This document shows positions 21,953 to 32,580 of a stretch of 33,798 bases of DNA, in pieces. The notes below the pieces were generated by a model. It was not told the DNA's origin, ran no database searches, and saw only the letters and a program-made list of their open reading frames with translations. The stretch is taken from positions 1-33,798 of the forward strand of contig JALSMB010000071.1 of assembly GCA_026988025.1 (NCBI GenBank), written 5' to 3'. The position numbers were made by a program, and so were the translations under genes. Numbering within the stretch: position 1 is the first letter of the stretch; every line of letters begins with the position of its first letter. Origin of the DNA: Candidatus Altimarinota bacterium. GTDB lineage: Bacteria; Patescibacteriota; Gracilibacteria; BD1-5; UBA6164.

Positions 21953-21970
21953 TTAATTATATACTATATA

Positions 21971-22010
21971 AGATTGACTTTACAATTAAAGTCAATCTTA
22001 TTTTTTTGTT
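21971..22010 (+). terminator. Intrinsic terminator
   Basis: agattgactttacaattaaagtcaatcttattttttt. Confidence 0.85.
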
Positions 22011-22065
22011 TAAATATTTTTAATATGATATTATATTTGTATTAAATGTATAACTTATAAAAAAT

Positions 22066-22584
22066 ATGGAAGAAGTGAAAAAAATATCTAAAAAAACTTG
22101 AGGAAATACAAAAAGTATAATTTTTCTTATAGTTATTTTAGTATCCACTATCATAATGTCTTTTTATAATAATAGTATAAAAAAAGATATAGAAAAAATA
22201 AAAATAGAGACTAATAAAATAGAATCTAGTATAAAAGAAGTTGAAAAAGATAAAAAATTACAAATTTTTTCTTTATTAGAGTTAAATAATAATGTAATTA
22301 GTTCATATAAAAGTATGAATCAAATAACTACATATATTAATCATATGAATGTTATACAGGCTAAATATGATTTAAAATTTAAATGATTTTCATTAAGTAA
22401 TGGTGAATTAGTTTCATCAATAGAAATTATTTCAGATGATAAAGCTATTGCTTATCAAAAGACTAGAGATTTTTTGAAAAATTATAAAATGGATTCAAAA
22501 GCATTATTTGATTTAGGTTTTGTAAATCAAATAGAGGGAATGGATAATATGAAATTTCAAGCATTTTTTAAAATTAAAAAATAA
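22066..22584 (+). CDS. PilN-like type IV pilus assembly protein
   Basis: Short cytoplasmic N-terminus, single TM, coiled coil, small C-terminal domain; first gene of the pilus operon. Confidence 0.55.
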
Positions 22585-22607
22585 TATTTAAATAATAACT
22601 TAAAACT

Positions 22608-23147
22608 ATGTCAGTTTATAATAAAAATAATAAATTTATATCTTATATAATAATACTTGCTGCTTTTTTCGTAGTTATATTGTTTACAAAAGATCAAATT
22701 GTAATGATTCAAGAAAATAGAGATTTAAGAGATACTTATACTATTAAATTGAAAGATACTACAACTAAATTAGAAAAAATAAATGAAAAAAGAACAATGT
22801 TAAATAATTCTTCTGAAAATATAGATAAATATGATATTTTTGTTAAAGAAGATGAAATTATAGATTATTTATATTCATATATAGAAGAATCTAATAGAAA
22901 AAATTGAGTTTCGATTATTAAAAATATATCTATATCAGATCCTCATGATACAGAACTTTGATTTAAGGAAACAGTTATTAATTTTAATTTATTGGTTCCA
23001 TCTGAAGAAAAATTAAAAAGGATATTAGATTTTTTAACTTCACCGAAATCTAAATATAATTTTTTTATTAGTTCATTTGCTTATCCGTATTGAGATATAG
23101 AATGAAATTTTGAAGTTACTATCCCATTAAAAATTTTATATAAATAA
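22608..23147 (+). CDS. PilO-like type IV pilus assembly protein
   Basis: TM plus coiled coil plus ferredoxin-like C-terminal region, directly upstream of PilC. Confidence 0.55.
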
Positions 23148-23191
23148 TTTTTAATAATACATTTGATTTAACATAGCATAATAATAAAAAT

Positions 23192-24289
23192 ATGGAAAAC
23201 GAAAAAACTATAGACATATATAAAAATGATATCATTTTATTTAAAACAGTTTCACTTAAGGATAAATATAATTTTTTTGAGTATTTATCTGTTATGTTAG
23301 ATTGAGGAGTTGGTATTACAGAATCATTAGAATCAGTTGAATCAAAAATTTCAAGTGTTTATTTTAAGATAAAAGTAAAGGAATTAATTACTTATATTGA
23401 ATCTTGAGATTCTTTTTCTAAGTCTATGAAAAATTTACCAAATGTTTTCTCAAGAGCAGAAGTTTCTATTATAGAAGCATGAGAATCTACTTGAATGTTA
23501 TCTGATTCTCTTATGAAAGTAAGTGATGATCTCAAAAAAGTATCTGATTTGAAAAATAATATTAAATGAGCATTAACTTATCCTATAATTATTTTCTTAT
23601 TTTTATTTTTAGCATTATTTATTGTTTTAACATTTGTTATTCCTGAATTAAAAGAATTATTTTCTAGTGCAGAAGTAGATTTACCTATGTCTACACAATT
23701 ATTAATAGGTACATCAAACTTTGTAAAAAATAATTTATGACTTTTATTTTTAAGTTTTGCATCATTTGTTGTTTTTATTTATTGATATAAAAATACAGTA
23801 AGTGGTAAAAAATCAATTGAAAATTTTATATTTGGATTACCATTGGTATGAGTAGTATATAGAAATTATATTTTATCAAATATTGCTTCAACTCTTTGAA
23901 GTTTAGTTTGATCAGGAGTAAGTATATTAAAAACTTTGAAATTGGTAGGAAAGGCTACTAATAACTCTATTTATGAATGATTATTTGATGATGTAGTTGT
24001 TAGTGTATCTTGATGAGATAAAATTGTAGAATCAATGAAAAATGCTGATCCAGAAAGAATATATTTTCCTGCTGATTTTCTTCAAATGTTATCTGTTTGA
24101 GAGAGAACAGCAAATTTAGAAGCTATTTCAAAGAAATTAAGTAATCAATATATTAAAGAGGTTGATTATTCATTATCAAGTTTAACAAAATGGATAGAAC
24201 CATTAGCAATATTGTTTGCTGCTGCTTTTGTTACTTGGTTTGCATATGCTATTGTTTGAGCAATATTGAAGGTTACTCAAAGTATTTAA
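23192..24289 (+). CDS. pilC: Type IV pilus/T2SS inner-membrane platform protein PilC/GspF
   Basis: FFEYLSVMLDGGVGITESLES...GDSFSKSMKNLPNVFSRAEVSIIEAGESTGMLSDSLMKVSDDL...GALTYPIIIFLFLFLALFIVLTFVIPELKELFSSAEVDLPMSTQLLI...EPLAILFAAAFVTWFAYAIVGAILKVTQSI. Confidence 0.92.
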
Positions 24290-24297
24290 AAAAAATA

Positions 24298-24340
24298 TTT
24301 TAAAAAACTAAAAAATTTTGAATTTTTTAGTTTTTTTTGT
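24298..24340 (+). terminator. Intrinsic terminator inside the pilus operon
   Basis: aaaaaactaaaaaattttgaattttttagtttttttt. Confidence 0.75.
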
Positions 24341-24380
24341 ATTCTAATTATAGATAATAATTGATTTTTAAATGGTTTGT

Positions 24381-24938
24381 ATGAAGAGTAAAAAATGATT
24401 TACATTAATAGAATTAGTTATAGCATTTACTATAGTTGCTATTGTTAGTATGGCATCATATGCTCCATATAATTATTATAGGAATAAGGCTAAATTAAAA
24501 AATACAGCAAGTAAAATAACTCAAACGTTATATGAAGCTAGAAATATGGCAGTGAATTGAATAGTATGAATTGATTGAAATGTTTCTATTTGAGTTTTTT
24601 TTGATACTATAAATAATAATCAAATAAATATATATTCTTATCCTCATGATATAGATCAAGTTAATATATCATATATTGAATCATCAGATATAAAAAAAAT
24701 TAAAACTATATATTTAGATAAGTGAATACAGATAGATAGTATAGAATGAAATAATAATTTACTTTTCTTTTTTGATTCAATTTGATGAGATGTTAAATAT
24801 TATACCTGGAATTGAGCTGCAAGAACTAGTGTTATTGATAATGAAGTTCAAATAGATTTTTCCTATAAATGATCAACTTCAGAAAATTTAAAGAAAAAAA
24901 TATATTATTTTACATCTACAAATATAATTGATTATTAA
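24381..24938 (+). CDS. Type IV pilin-like protein (GspH-like)
   Basis: MKSKKG^FTLIELVIAFTIVAIVSMASYAPYNYYRNKAKLKNTASKITQTLYEARNMAVNG...; cleavage-site Gly is TGA. Alternative in-frame ATG at 24372. Confidence 0.85.
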
Positions 24939-24942
24939 AATT

Positions 24943-25566
24943 ATGAAAAAAAATAATAAAAAAGCATTTTCTATTATAGAAGTATTAATAGGTATATTTA
25001 TTTTTAGTTTATGAATGGTAGGTGTATATGCTATTATATCATCAACATTAAGAGTAAATGATTATAATGAAAATTATATAATTGCATCAAACCTTTCTCG
25101 TTGACAATTAGAAATGGTTAGAAATATTAGGGATAGTAATTATATTATTTTGAAACCCTATAACTTAAAAAATCCAAATTGAACTTCATTTTTGGACTCT
25201 GATAAATTTGAATTTTGAAAAAAATATATAATTAATAATGATTATTCAAATACTGCACTTTTTCCTATAAAAGTAACTGAGCTTACTGATTTTTGAGAAT
25301 GACTCTCTGAAATTAGTTGAAAAATGTTAAATTATAAGTTATGTTTGGATAGCAACAATAGATATACTTATGATTGTGTTACTGTTTGAAATAAAGAAAC
25401 TAATTTTTATAAATATATAAGTGTAGAAGAGGTTAAATATAGTTCTTGATGAGTTGTAGAAACTATTGCAAATTCTTTTTTATTAAAATCAAAAGTGATA
25501 TGGTTTAAAAAATGATATCATGAATTTGAAATTAAATCTATTATTACAGATTGGAAAAGATTATAA
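24943..25566 (+). CDS. Pilin-like protein (GspI/PilV-like)
   Basis: MKKNNKKA^FSIIEVLIGIFIFSLGMVGVYAIISSTLRVNDYNENYIIASNLSRGQLEMVRNIRD... Confidence 0.8.
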
Positions 25567-26174
25567 TTATTAATTACGAGAAAGTGAAAATAAATAAAAA
25601 ATCTGCATTTACTTTAATAGAAGTAATAGTATCTCTTGCTATATTTTCCATTGTTATAACATCTATTATTTGGATATATATTACTAGTTCAGATATTATA
25701 GTAAAATCTGATATAAATAGAAAGATGCAAGAAAATCTTAAAAATGTTTCTAATACAATAGCTGAAGATATTAGAAAAAATGGTATTTTATGAGTTTCAA
25801 ATTCTTTAATTGATCCTTGTGATTTCACATTATGATCTAACAATTATAAAGATGGTAATAAACTTTGTACTAAATCAGGGAATACTTATTATTTAGCTAA
25901 AAAGGATATATTAACTTGAATATATACAAGAGTAAACAATAATAGTTGTTGAAATATAGCTGATAAATGTGTAATTTATAATTTATCAAAATGAAAACTT
26001 ACAAATAGCTTTATATCAATTAAGAGTTTAAAATTTTATCTTTCAAATGATAAAATTCCAAAAGTAACTCTTTCTATATTAGCACAACCAAGTATTCAGA
26101 AAGGAGTCAAAATAGATTTAATAAAGAAAAGTAAATTAATTTTCCAAACTACTATTAGTGAAAGACCATTTTAA
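25551..26174 (+). CDS. Pilin-like protein (GspJ-like)
   Basis: ...KINKKSA^FTLIEVIVSLAIFSIVITSIIWIYITSSDIIVKSDINRKMQENLKNVSNTIAEDIRKNGILG...; start may instead be the downstream GTG; continues through TGA to TAA at 26172. Confidence 0.8.
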
Positions 26175-26188
26175 TAAAAACTATATTT

Positions 26189-27001
26189 ATGAAAAAAATA
26201 AATAAAAATAATAAATGAGGGTATTCAATAATAATTTCATTATTATTAATTTGACTATTATTACTTCTTTCAACAGGTATATTAAATATGATATTAACTG
26301 AAATGAGAGATAATAAGGCAATGGGAAATTCTATAAAAGCATATGCTTGAGCGGAATCTGCTCAAGAATTAGCTTTACTTAAAATAAAAGAGAATTGATA
26401 TGCATATTATGATAAAATAAATCACAATATAAATAATCGTTCAGTATTATTATCAAATAATCCTACAGATTTATCTAAATTTAATAAATCTAAAGATGTT
26501 TTTATTTCATATGATATATGATCTAAAGTATCTGAATATAATGGAATATTAAAACCATTATGATATGATATAATACCACTTTTTTATATTAATAATCTAT
26601 GAGAACAAAAAGTTACTAGTATTCAATTAACAAAATCTTTTTGAGTAGAGACTGATTTAGTTTGGAATATTATATGATATAATAGTTGAATATCATGAAA
26701 TTGATTAAATACTCTTTGAGTTAAAAAAACATTAGTTTCTAATGAATTAAAATATACAAAGGAAACTATAAATAGTTTTATTTCTAACTCTGATTCGAAT
26801 TATTTAGTTTTATTTAATTGATGAAATTCTGAGGTAATTAAATATAAAGTTGTTTCAAATAATGTATGAGAATTTTTTTCTAAGCCAAAAACTTCTATAA
26901 TTTCATCTTGAGAAATAGGTGAGTATAAACAAAATTTAGAGACTATTTTAGATAATACTAAGTTTTTAAATAGACAAAAGTATGTAATTTATAGTAATTA
27001 A
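26189..27001 (+). CDS. Pilin-like tip protein (GspK/PilX-like, no Glu5)
   Basis: MKKINKNNKGGYSIIISLLLIGLLLLLSTGILNMILTEMRDNKAMGNSIKAYAGAESAQELALLKIKEN... Confidence 0.75.
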
Positions 27002-27140
27002 AAATGGCTTTAAATAGCTATCTTTAATTACTATTTTTATTTCATTCCCTTTAAATAGCAAAAAAACTTAAAAAAAGTTTTGCATATTCTTTTAAGTTTG
27101 CTAGAATATAGATGTTTTATATTTATTAATAATAATTATT

Positions 27141-27413
27141 ATGAAAAAACAAGATTTTATTAAAGCTGTTGCTGCTGATGCTGGATTAAGCCAAGATGCT
27201 GTATCTAAAACATTATCTTCTATGATTGATATTGTTACTTCTGAATTAAAAAGTGGTAGTGAAGTAAATATTACTGGTTTTGGTGCTTTTAAAATTTCTG
27301 CTAGAGCTGCTAGAAATGGGGTTAATCCTAGAACTGGTGAATCTATCAAAATACCTGCTATGAATTCTCCTGTTTTCAGAGCTGGTAAAACACTTAAAGA
27401 AGCTGTTAGATAA
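27141..27413 (+). CDS. hup: HU/IHF-family DNA-binding protein
   Basis: MKKQDFIKAVAADAGLSQDAVSKTLSSMIDIVTSELKSGSEVNITGFGAFKISARAARNGVNPRTGESIKIPAMNSPVFRAGKTLKEAVR. Confidence 0.96.
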   Translation: MKKQDFIKAVAADAGLSQDAVSKTLSSMIDIVTSELKSGSEVNITGFGAFKISARAARNGVNPRTGESIKIPAMNSPVFRAGKTLKEAVR

Positions 27414-27431
27414 TCTTGTTATCATATTGCT

Positions 27432-27464
27432 AAAAAAAAGACTTAATTAAAGTCTTTTTTTTTG
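27432..27464 (+). terminator. Intrinsic terminator after hup
   Basis: aaaaaaagacttaattaaagtctttttttt. Confidence 0.9.
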
Positions 27465-27521
27465 ATTTTAAATAAATTTAATGATATAATATTTTTATAT
27501 TGTAATTGTTTTATATTATTT

Positions 27522-28049
27522 ATGAATATTATAAATATACATAATCTTGCAAAAGACCTTAATAAAGAGGACTTTATATCTAAATATCTTAATAATAAAG
27601 AAATTGATATAGAGTTTATTTATGAGTCAGATTTTATAAATGCAAAGATATTAAGAGATTTTATAGAAATTATATGTAATAAATTATGATTTCCTCATAA
27701 GGATGTATCTAGATTTATATTAATAGTAGATGAACTAAATAACAATGCTATTGAGTATTGAACGTTAAAGTGATTTCAAAATAAACTTAGAATAAAAACT
27801 AATTGAGATTCAGAATCTGTTAATATAAATATTGAAGTTGAAGATTCTTGAAATTGATTAAAACATAAAAATGCTTTAGAGATGGAAACTCTTAGAGCAC
27901 ATCAATTAAAATTATGATATTGAAATCATGAATCAATAAGATGAAGAGGATTATTTATGATAACTGTTAAATCGGTTGATAGATTATATTTTAAAGATAC
28001 AGAATCAGGAGGATTAATAGTTTGAATTAGAAAAAATATTGAAATATAA
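27522..28049 (+). CDS. Anti-sigma-factor-type HATPase (RsbW/SpoIIAB-like)
   Basis: FILIVDELNNNAIEYG (N box), VEDSGNGLKHKN (G1), SIRGRGLFMITVKSVDRLYF (G2). Confidence 0.8.
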
Positions 28050-28083
28050 AAAATGTTTACTTATTTAAGTAAACATTTTTTAT
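28048..28083. terminator. Bidirectional terminator
   Basis: aaaaaatgtttacttatttaagtaaacatttttt. Confidence 0.85.
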
Positions 28084-28995
28084 ATTTTGTATGCATTGAT
28101 ATTCTTTTTCAGTTGTACAGTAGAAAACTTTATTTTTTATTCTTAAATCTATATAAACTATAGTAGATTTATTTATATTAAATTTTTCTTTATTTAATAT
28201 TGAGAGTTTTTCTATTTGTTCATTAATTAGAGAGTTCAGATTAAATATTAGAGTAGTATTTTTATCTGTTATTATATGTAATTCTCTTTCAGTCATATAA
28301 TATTTTAATTCTTTTATATTAATATCTATTATATTTTCTTTTACTTTTTCTACTATATAAGAAATATTTTTAATAAAATATGAATTTAATATTTTTTTAT
28401 AATCAATAAATTTATTTTTATCAAACTCTTTTACAACTTTTAATTCTTTTAAGTTATCTGAATATGAAGAGGGTATTAAAGTTCAATTTTCAGTAATTAT
28501 AAAGGATTTTCAATTTACCATTGTATTAAATACTCACTTATATGAACTTATATTTATTTTTAAAGTGCTAGGTAATTTTATACTAGTATTTATATCTTTT
28601 ATATTTTGTTGATAATCTTTTAAACGATTTAAAATATCTATTTCTTTTGTTGTGAATATAGATTTTCATCTATATTTATCAGTAGCTTTATATGCTATTG
28701 TCATATTTGTTATATTGTCTTGTTTAATTATTTCTATATATTGTATTCTAAAAATAGGTCAAAATATTATATAAAGTAATATAATAAATATTATAGCAAT
28801 TCATCAAAAATAATAATAAAGATTATTTTTTCATAGAAATTTTAATTTATTGAAATCTATATTATTAAATGTTAAACATTTTCTTTTTTTTATAAAAGTA
28901 GTTTGCTCCATTTTACTTAAATGAAGCCAACTTTTATTAGGTTTTTTTCTTTTACTATTTTTAGTAAAAATTTTTTTAATTATATTTAAAGGCAT
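28057..28995 (-). CDS. FtsQ/DivIB-like cell-division protein
   Basis: 313 codons; basic N-terminus, one TM YYYFGGIAIIFIILLYIIFGPIFRIQYIEI, then POTRA-like region; the listed ORF 28057-28296 is only its C-terminal part. Confidence 0.5.
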
Positions 28996-29005
28996 AGATA
29001 TATAT

Positions 29006-29338
29006 TTATATTGATTTAATTACTTCACATACTTCTTGTCAGATTGCTCATCTTTCATCATATCTAAATCTAATCTTGGGTAGTTTTCTTATATTTAAAG
29101 CTCTGTTAAATCTTCATTGAATTTCTCTATTATGTTTTGCTAGAGTTTTTGGTAAAATTTCTCAATTTAATAATGAACTAACAAATATATCAAGATATGA
29201 TAAGTCAGAACTTATTTTTACTGATGTAACAGTTATTATTCAGAATGTTAATTCTGAGTCATCTAATTCTTCAAGTATATAATGAGAGACTAATTCTCTA
29301 GAAATACTTTCTAACTTTTTTATTCTTTCTTGATTCAT
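29006..29338 (-). CDS. rbfA: Ribosome-binding factor A
   Basis: MNQERIKKLESISRELVSHYILEELDDSELTFGIITVTSVKISSDLSYLDIFVSSLLNGEILPKTLAKHNREIQGRFNRALNIRKLPKIRFRYDERGA. Confidence 0.85.
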
Positions 29339-29405
29339 TGTTTTGTATTATCTCACTAAAAATTATATATATTTATATATGTTAAATATATTTATTTATT
29401 TAGTT

Positions 29406-29433
29406 TTGACAAATAATTATTTATTAATATAAT
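29406..29433 (+). promoter_or_regulatory. Consensus sigma70-type promoter for rpsU
   Basis: TTGACA (29406-29411), 16-nt spacer, TATAAT (29428-29433). Confidence 0.8.
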
Positions 29434-29446
29434 CCCGTTACTATAA

Positions 29447-29466
29447 GTAGAGAAGGACTTTTCTAC
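29447..29466 (+). other. 5' leader stem-loop of rpsU
   Basis: gtagagaa-ggac-ttttctac. Confidence 0.5.
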
Positions 29467-29501
29467 ATTTAAAATTTAATTTCCATAAGGGAGATAGAAA
29501 T

Positions 29502-29702
29502 ATGATATACGCAATAAGAAATGAATGAGAAACTAATGAAAAACTAATTTTAAGATACAAAAAAATGTTTTTTCAATCTAGAATGACTGCAAAAATAAGA
29601 TCTGAAAGATATGCTGTTGGTAAACTTTCAAAGAAAAAACAAAGAGAATCTGCAATCGTTAGAGAACATTATAGAATGTTAAATACTAAAGTTTACTTTT
29701 AA
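29502..29702 (+). CDS. rpsU: Ribosomal protein bS21
   Basis: MIYAIRNEGETNEKLILRYKKMFFQSRMTAKIRSERYAVGKLSKKKQRESAIVREHYRMLNTKVYF*; SD aagggag. Confidence 0.88.
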
Positions 29703-29718
29703 GTAGAACTTTCAAAAA

Positions 29719-29748
29719 TAAAAGCTAATTTTAGCTTTTATTTTTTTG
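29719..29748 (+). terminator. Intrinsic terminator after rpsU
   Basis: aaaagctaattttagcttttattttttt. Confidence 0.8.
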
Positions 29749-29887
29749 TTTTATTTAGGAAAGTTATATAATATAATTAAATATATTAAACAAAGTTTTT
29801 CGCAATCTAACACTTTATTCATATAGTAAATGCTTAAAACTTTTTATTAATAATATTTAATTATTTTTAAATAATATAAATATAAAA

Positions 29888-31258
29888 ATGTTTAAAAAAA
29901 TAGTTTGATTAGGTTTTTCTACAAAAGGTAAAAAAGCTAAGGATTTAGAAAAATATATTGCTTCATTAGTGGAAGGTTGAGCTAATGAGTTTTTTACTGG
30001 TTATAATCCTAGCTACTGGAGTGATAAATTTGGTTTTGAAGTAAGTCCAAATGGTAGATTTGCAGAACATGAACAAATAACTGATATAAATACTTTAAGA
30101 GCAGTAATAGATGAAGTTCATAAATATAATTTAGAAATATTTATAAACTTAAATGCATGGTATTATACCGATCAAACTATGCCACTTATTGAAAAAATGG
30201 TAGAAGAATTCATAGAAATTTGAGTAGATTGAATAATATGTGGAAATATAAGTATATTAGAATATTTAAAAGAATTATGATATAAATGAAAAATAAATAT
30301 TTCTACTATAATGGCTGTTTATAATTCTGAAGCTATTAAATTTTTACTTGAAAATTATGAAATAAATAAAATTATTTTATCAAGAGAAATTACTCTTAAG
30401 GAAATTGAAGATTTAGTTACAGAATTTAAAGATACTCAGTTTGAAGTATTTTGAGAAGGTGATTTTTGTAGATATAATAATTGATTATGTTTTGCTGAAC
30501 ATAAGTATTGAGCAAAAGACATTTGTACTATTGTAGTAAATGATTTAATTTTTAAAAAGAAATATAGAGCTGATTTCAAAGATTTTTTATTAAATCCTGA
30601 ATTAAGTAATGAACAAAAAACAGAAGAAATGGATGATGAATATTTAGATATTTTTGAACAAATAGCAAGTATTTTAGGGAAGATAGAAATTTGATTATTA
30701 GATAATAAGATTTTAGAAGAAGAGTTAGTAAAAATAATAAAAATTTCAAAAAATAGAGTGGATTTATTTTTTGATGCTATGAAATGAATAAATGATAAAA
30801 GAAATACAAATATTTTAACTTATTTAAGAGCTTTGAAATATTTAACCTTATCCCAACCTTCTCCTTTGAAGGAGAAGGAGCAAATAGAATTTGAAGATTT
30901 AAGAGATGAAATTGAACAAAGTGTACAATCAGGTATCAAATATCTAATGGACAAATCTAAAGAGCTTTGAGGTATACCTAAGCTTAAAGCTTTAGAATTA
31001 TGAAACTTTTATTCAAGATGAGATAATTTAAATCTTTATACTTATTTATTTTTCTCTAAATTCAAGAATATAGAAACAGTTAAATTTCCTACTAGATGAA
31101 GGAATTATAATGAAAAAATAAAAATAATAGAAGAAGTTTTAAATAAATGAAAAGTAGATAAAAAATATTTAGATAGGGGGATAAATATTGAAAGAACTCA
31201 TTATGATTTAACTTATTTATTTGGAAAGAAATTATGGTTTAGAGAATTATTAAAATAA
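29888..31258 (+). CDS. Peptidase U32 family protein
   Basis: LVEGGANEFFTGYNP...INTLRAVIDEVHKYNLEIFINLNAWYYTDQTMPLIEKMVEEFIEIGVDGIICGNISILEYLKELGYKGKINISTIMAVYNSEAIKFLLENYEINKIILSREITLKEIEDL. Confidence 0.8.
30846..30880. repeat. REP-like palindromic element inside the U32 ORF
   Basis: CCTTATCCCAACCTTCTCCTTTGAAGGAGAAGGAG; second copy of the 2047-2085 motif, same reading frame. Confidence 0.65.
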
Positions 31259-31323
31259 TTTGTAATTGCAAGTTTTATAAATAGAATAATTCTCGTTATA
31301 ATTTATTATTTAAAAAATATCAT

Positions 31324-31617
31324 ATGAAAATATTAGCATTGTTATTAATAACTGTATTTATAGCTAGTTGTACATGAGAAAATAGAGAAGGAATGGTTAA
31401 AGATGAAAATTGAAACCGGGTAAAAATAGAAGAAACTAAAGAAGCTATGCCAGAAGAAACTAAAATGGAAGAGGCTACAATAGAAGAAACTGAAGTTATG
31501 CCAGAAGAAACTGAAGTTATAGAAGTTCAAACTGAAAGAGTTAAATCAGAAGCTGAGCTTAAAAACCCTGAAAGATTTGATCCAGTTACTGGAGCATCTT
31601 TACCTGATCCTAGATAA
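31324..31617 (+). CDS. Small lipoprotein (97 aa) with C-terminal DPVTGAS flavinylation-like motif
   Basis: MKILALLLITVFIASC (lipobox) TGENREG... EETKEAMPEETKMEEATIEETEVMPEETEVIEVQTERVKSEAELKNPERFDPVTGASLPDPR*. Confidence 0.8.
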
Positions 31618-31622
31618 TTTAT

Positions 31623-32513
31623 ATGTTTAAATTAAATTTAAATAAGTTTTGAACTAAGTTTAATCTATTGATAATAGATGAGTTTGATAATTTAGATTTA
31701 GAAAATGAAATAAATAATTTATTTATAAATTATGAAAAAATATTTTCTAGATTTAAAAATGACTCTGAATTATCTATTTTAAATAAAAATAAAAGAGCTG
31801 AATTATCATCTCTTTTTTTTGAGTTATTTAAAAAAAATATTGAATTAAATAATTTAACTAATTGATTTTTTAATCCATTTATAGATGTTGAGAGTATTTG
31901 ATATAGTAATAAAAAATTAGATTTAAATTATACTAAAAAAAATAAAATACTATTTAATGAAAATTTTGAATTAAAATGAAATTTATTAACTTTAAAAAAT
32001 AATTCTAATTTAGATTTTTGATGAAGTTGAAAGTGATTTTTTGTTGATTATGTAAGTTTATATTTAAAAAATAAAGGTTTTAAAAACTATTTTATAGACT
32101 TTTGAGGGGATGTTTATGTATCTTGAAGGAAAAATAAAGATGATATTTGGAGAATATGAATAGAAAATCCTTTTTTAATTTGAGAAACAATAGGATATAT
32201 AAATTTAACTGATAGTTCTATTTCTAGTTCAGGTAATTATTTTAGAAATTGGGATATTAATTGAAAGCAATTTCATCATATAATAAATCCTTTAAATAAT
32301 TTAAATGAAAATGAAATAAAAATGATTACTATCATATCTAAAAATACTTATTTTTCAGATTCTATAGCTACAGCTTTATTTAATATGTGAATAAAAAATG
32401 CAATATTATTCTTAAATAAAAATAATATTGACTGATTAATAATATGAATGAATGCAAAAGCTTATTTTTCAAAATGATTTATAAAAAAATATTGATTTAA
32501 AAAGGAATATTAG
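31623..32513 (+). CDS. apbE: ApbE-family FMN transferase
   Basis: SNLDFGGSGKGFFVDYVSLYLKNKGFKNYFIDFGGDVYVSG...SSISSSGNYFRNWDINGKQFHHIINP...SDSIATALFNMG; starts 5 nt after the lipoprotein stop. Confidence 0.85.
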
Positions 32514-32580
32514 ATTATTATTCTTTACAAAAAAAATAAAGTAATTACACTAAAAACATATTAAAATTAACAATAAAACT

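Noticed and set aside
25574-25843. Minus-strand 89-aa ORF
   Set aside because: Antisense to the GspJ-like pilin gene, which has a clear pilin motif.
27101-27349. Minus-strand 82-aa ORF
   Set aside because: Antisense to hup.
27462-27521. Upstream start (27462) for the HATPase
   Set aside because: The extension overlaps the hup terminator and is hydrophobic low-complexity; ATG at 27522 begins a typical N-terminus.
31345-31530. Minus-strand Phe/Ser-rich 61-aa ORF
   Set aside because: Antisense of the Glu-rich linker of the lipoprotein gene; a compositional artefact.
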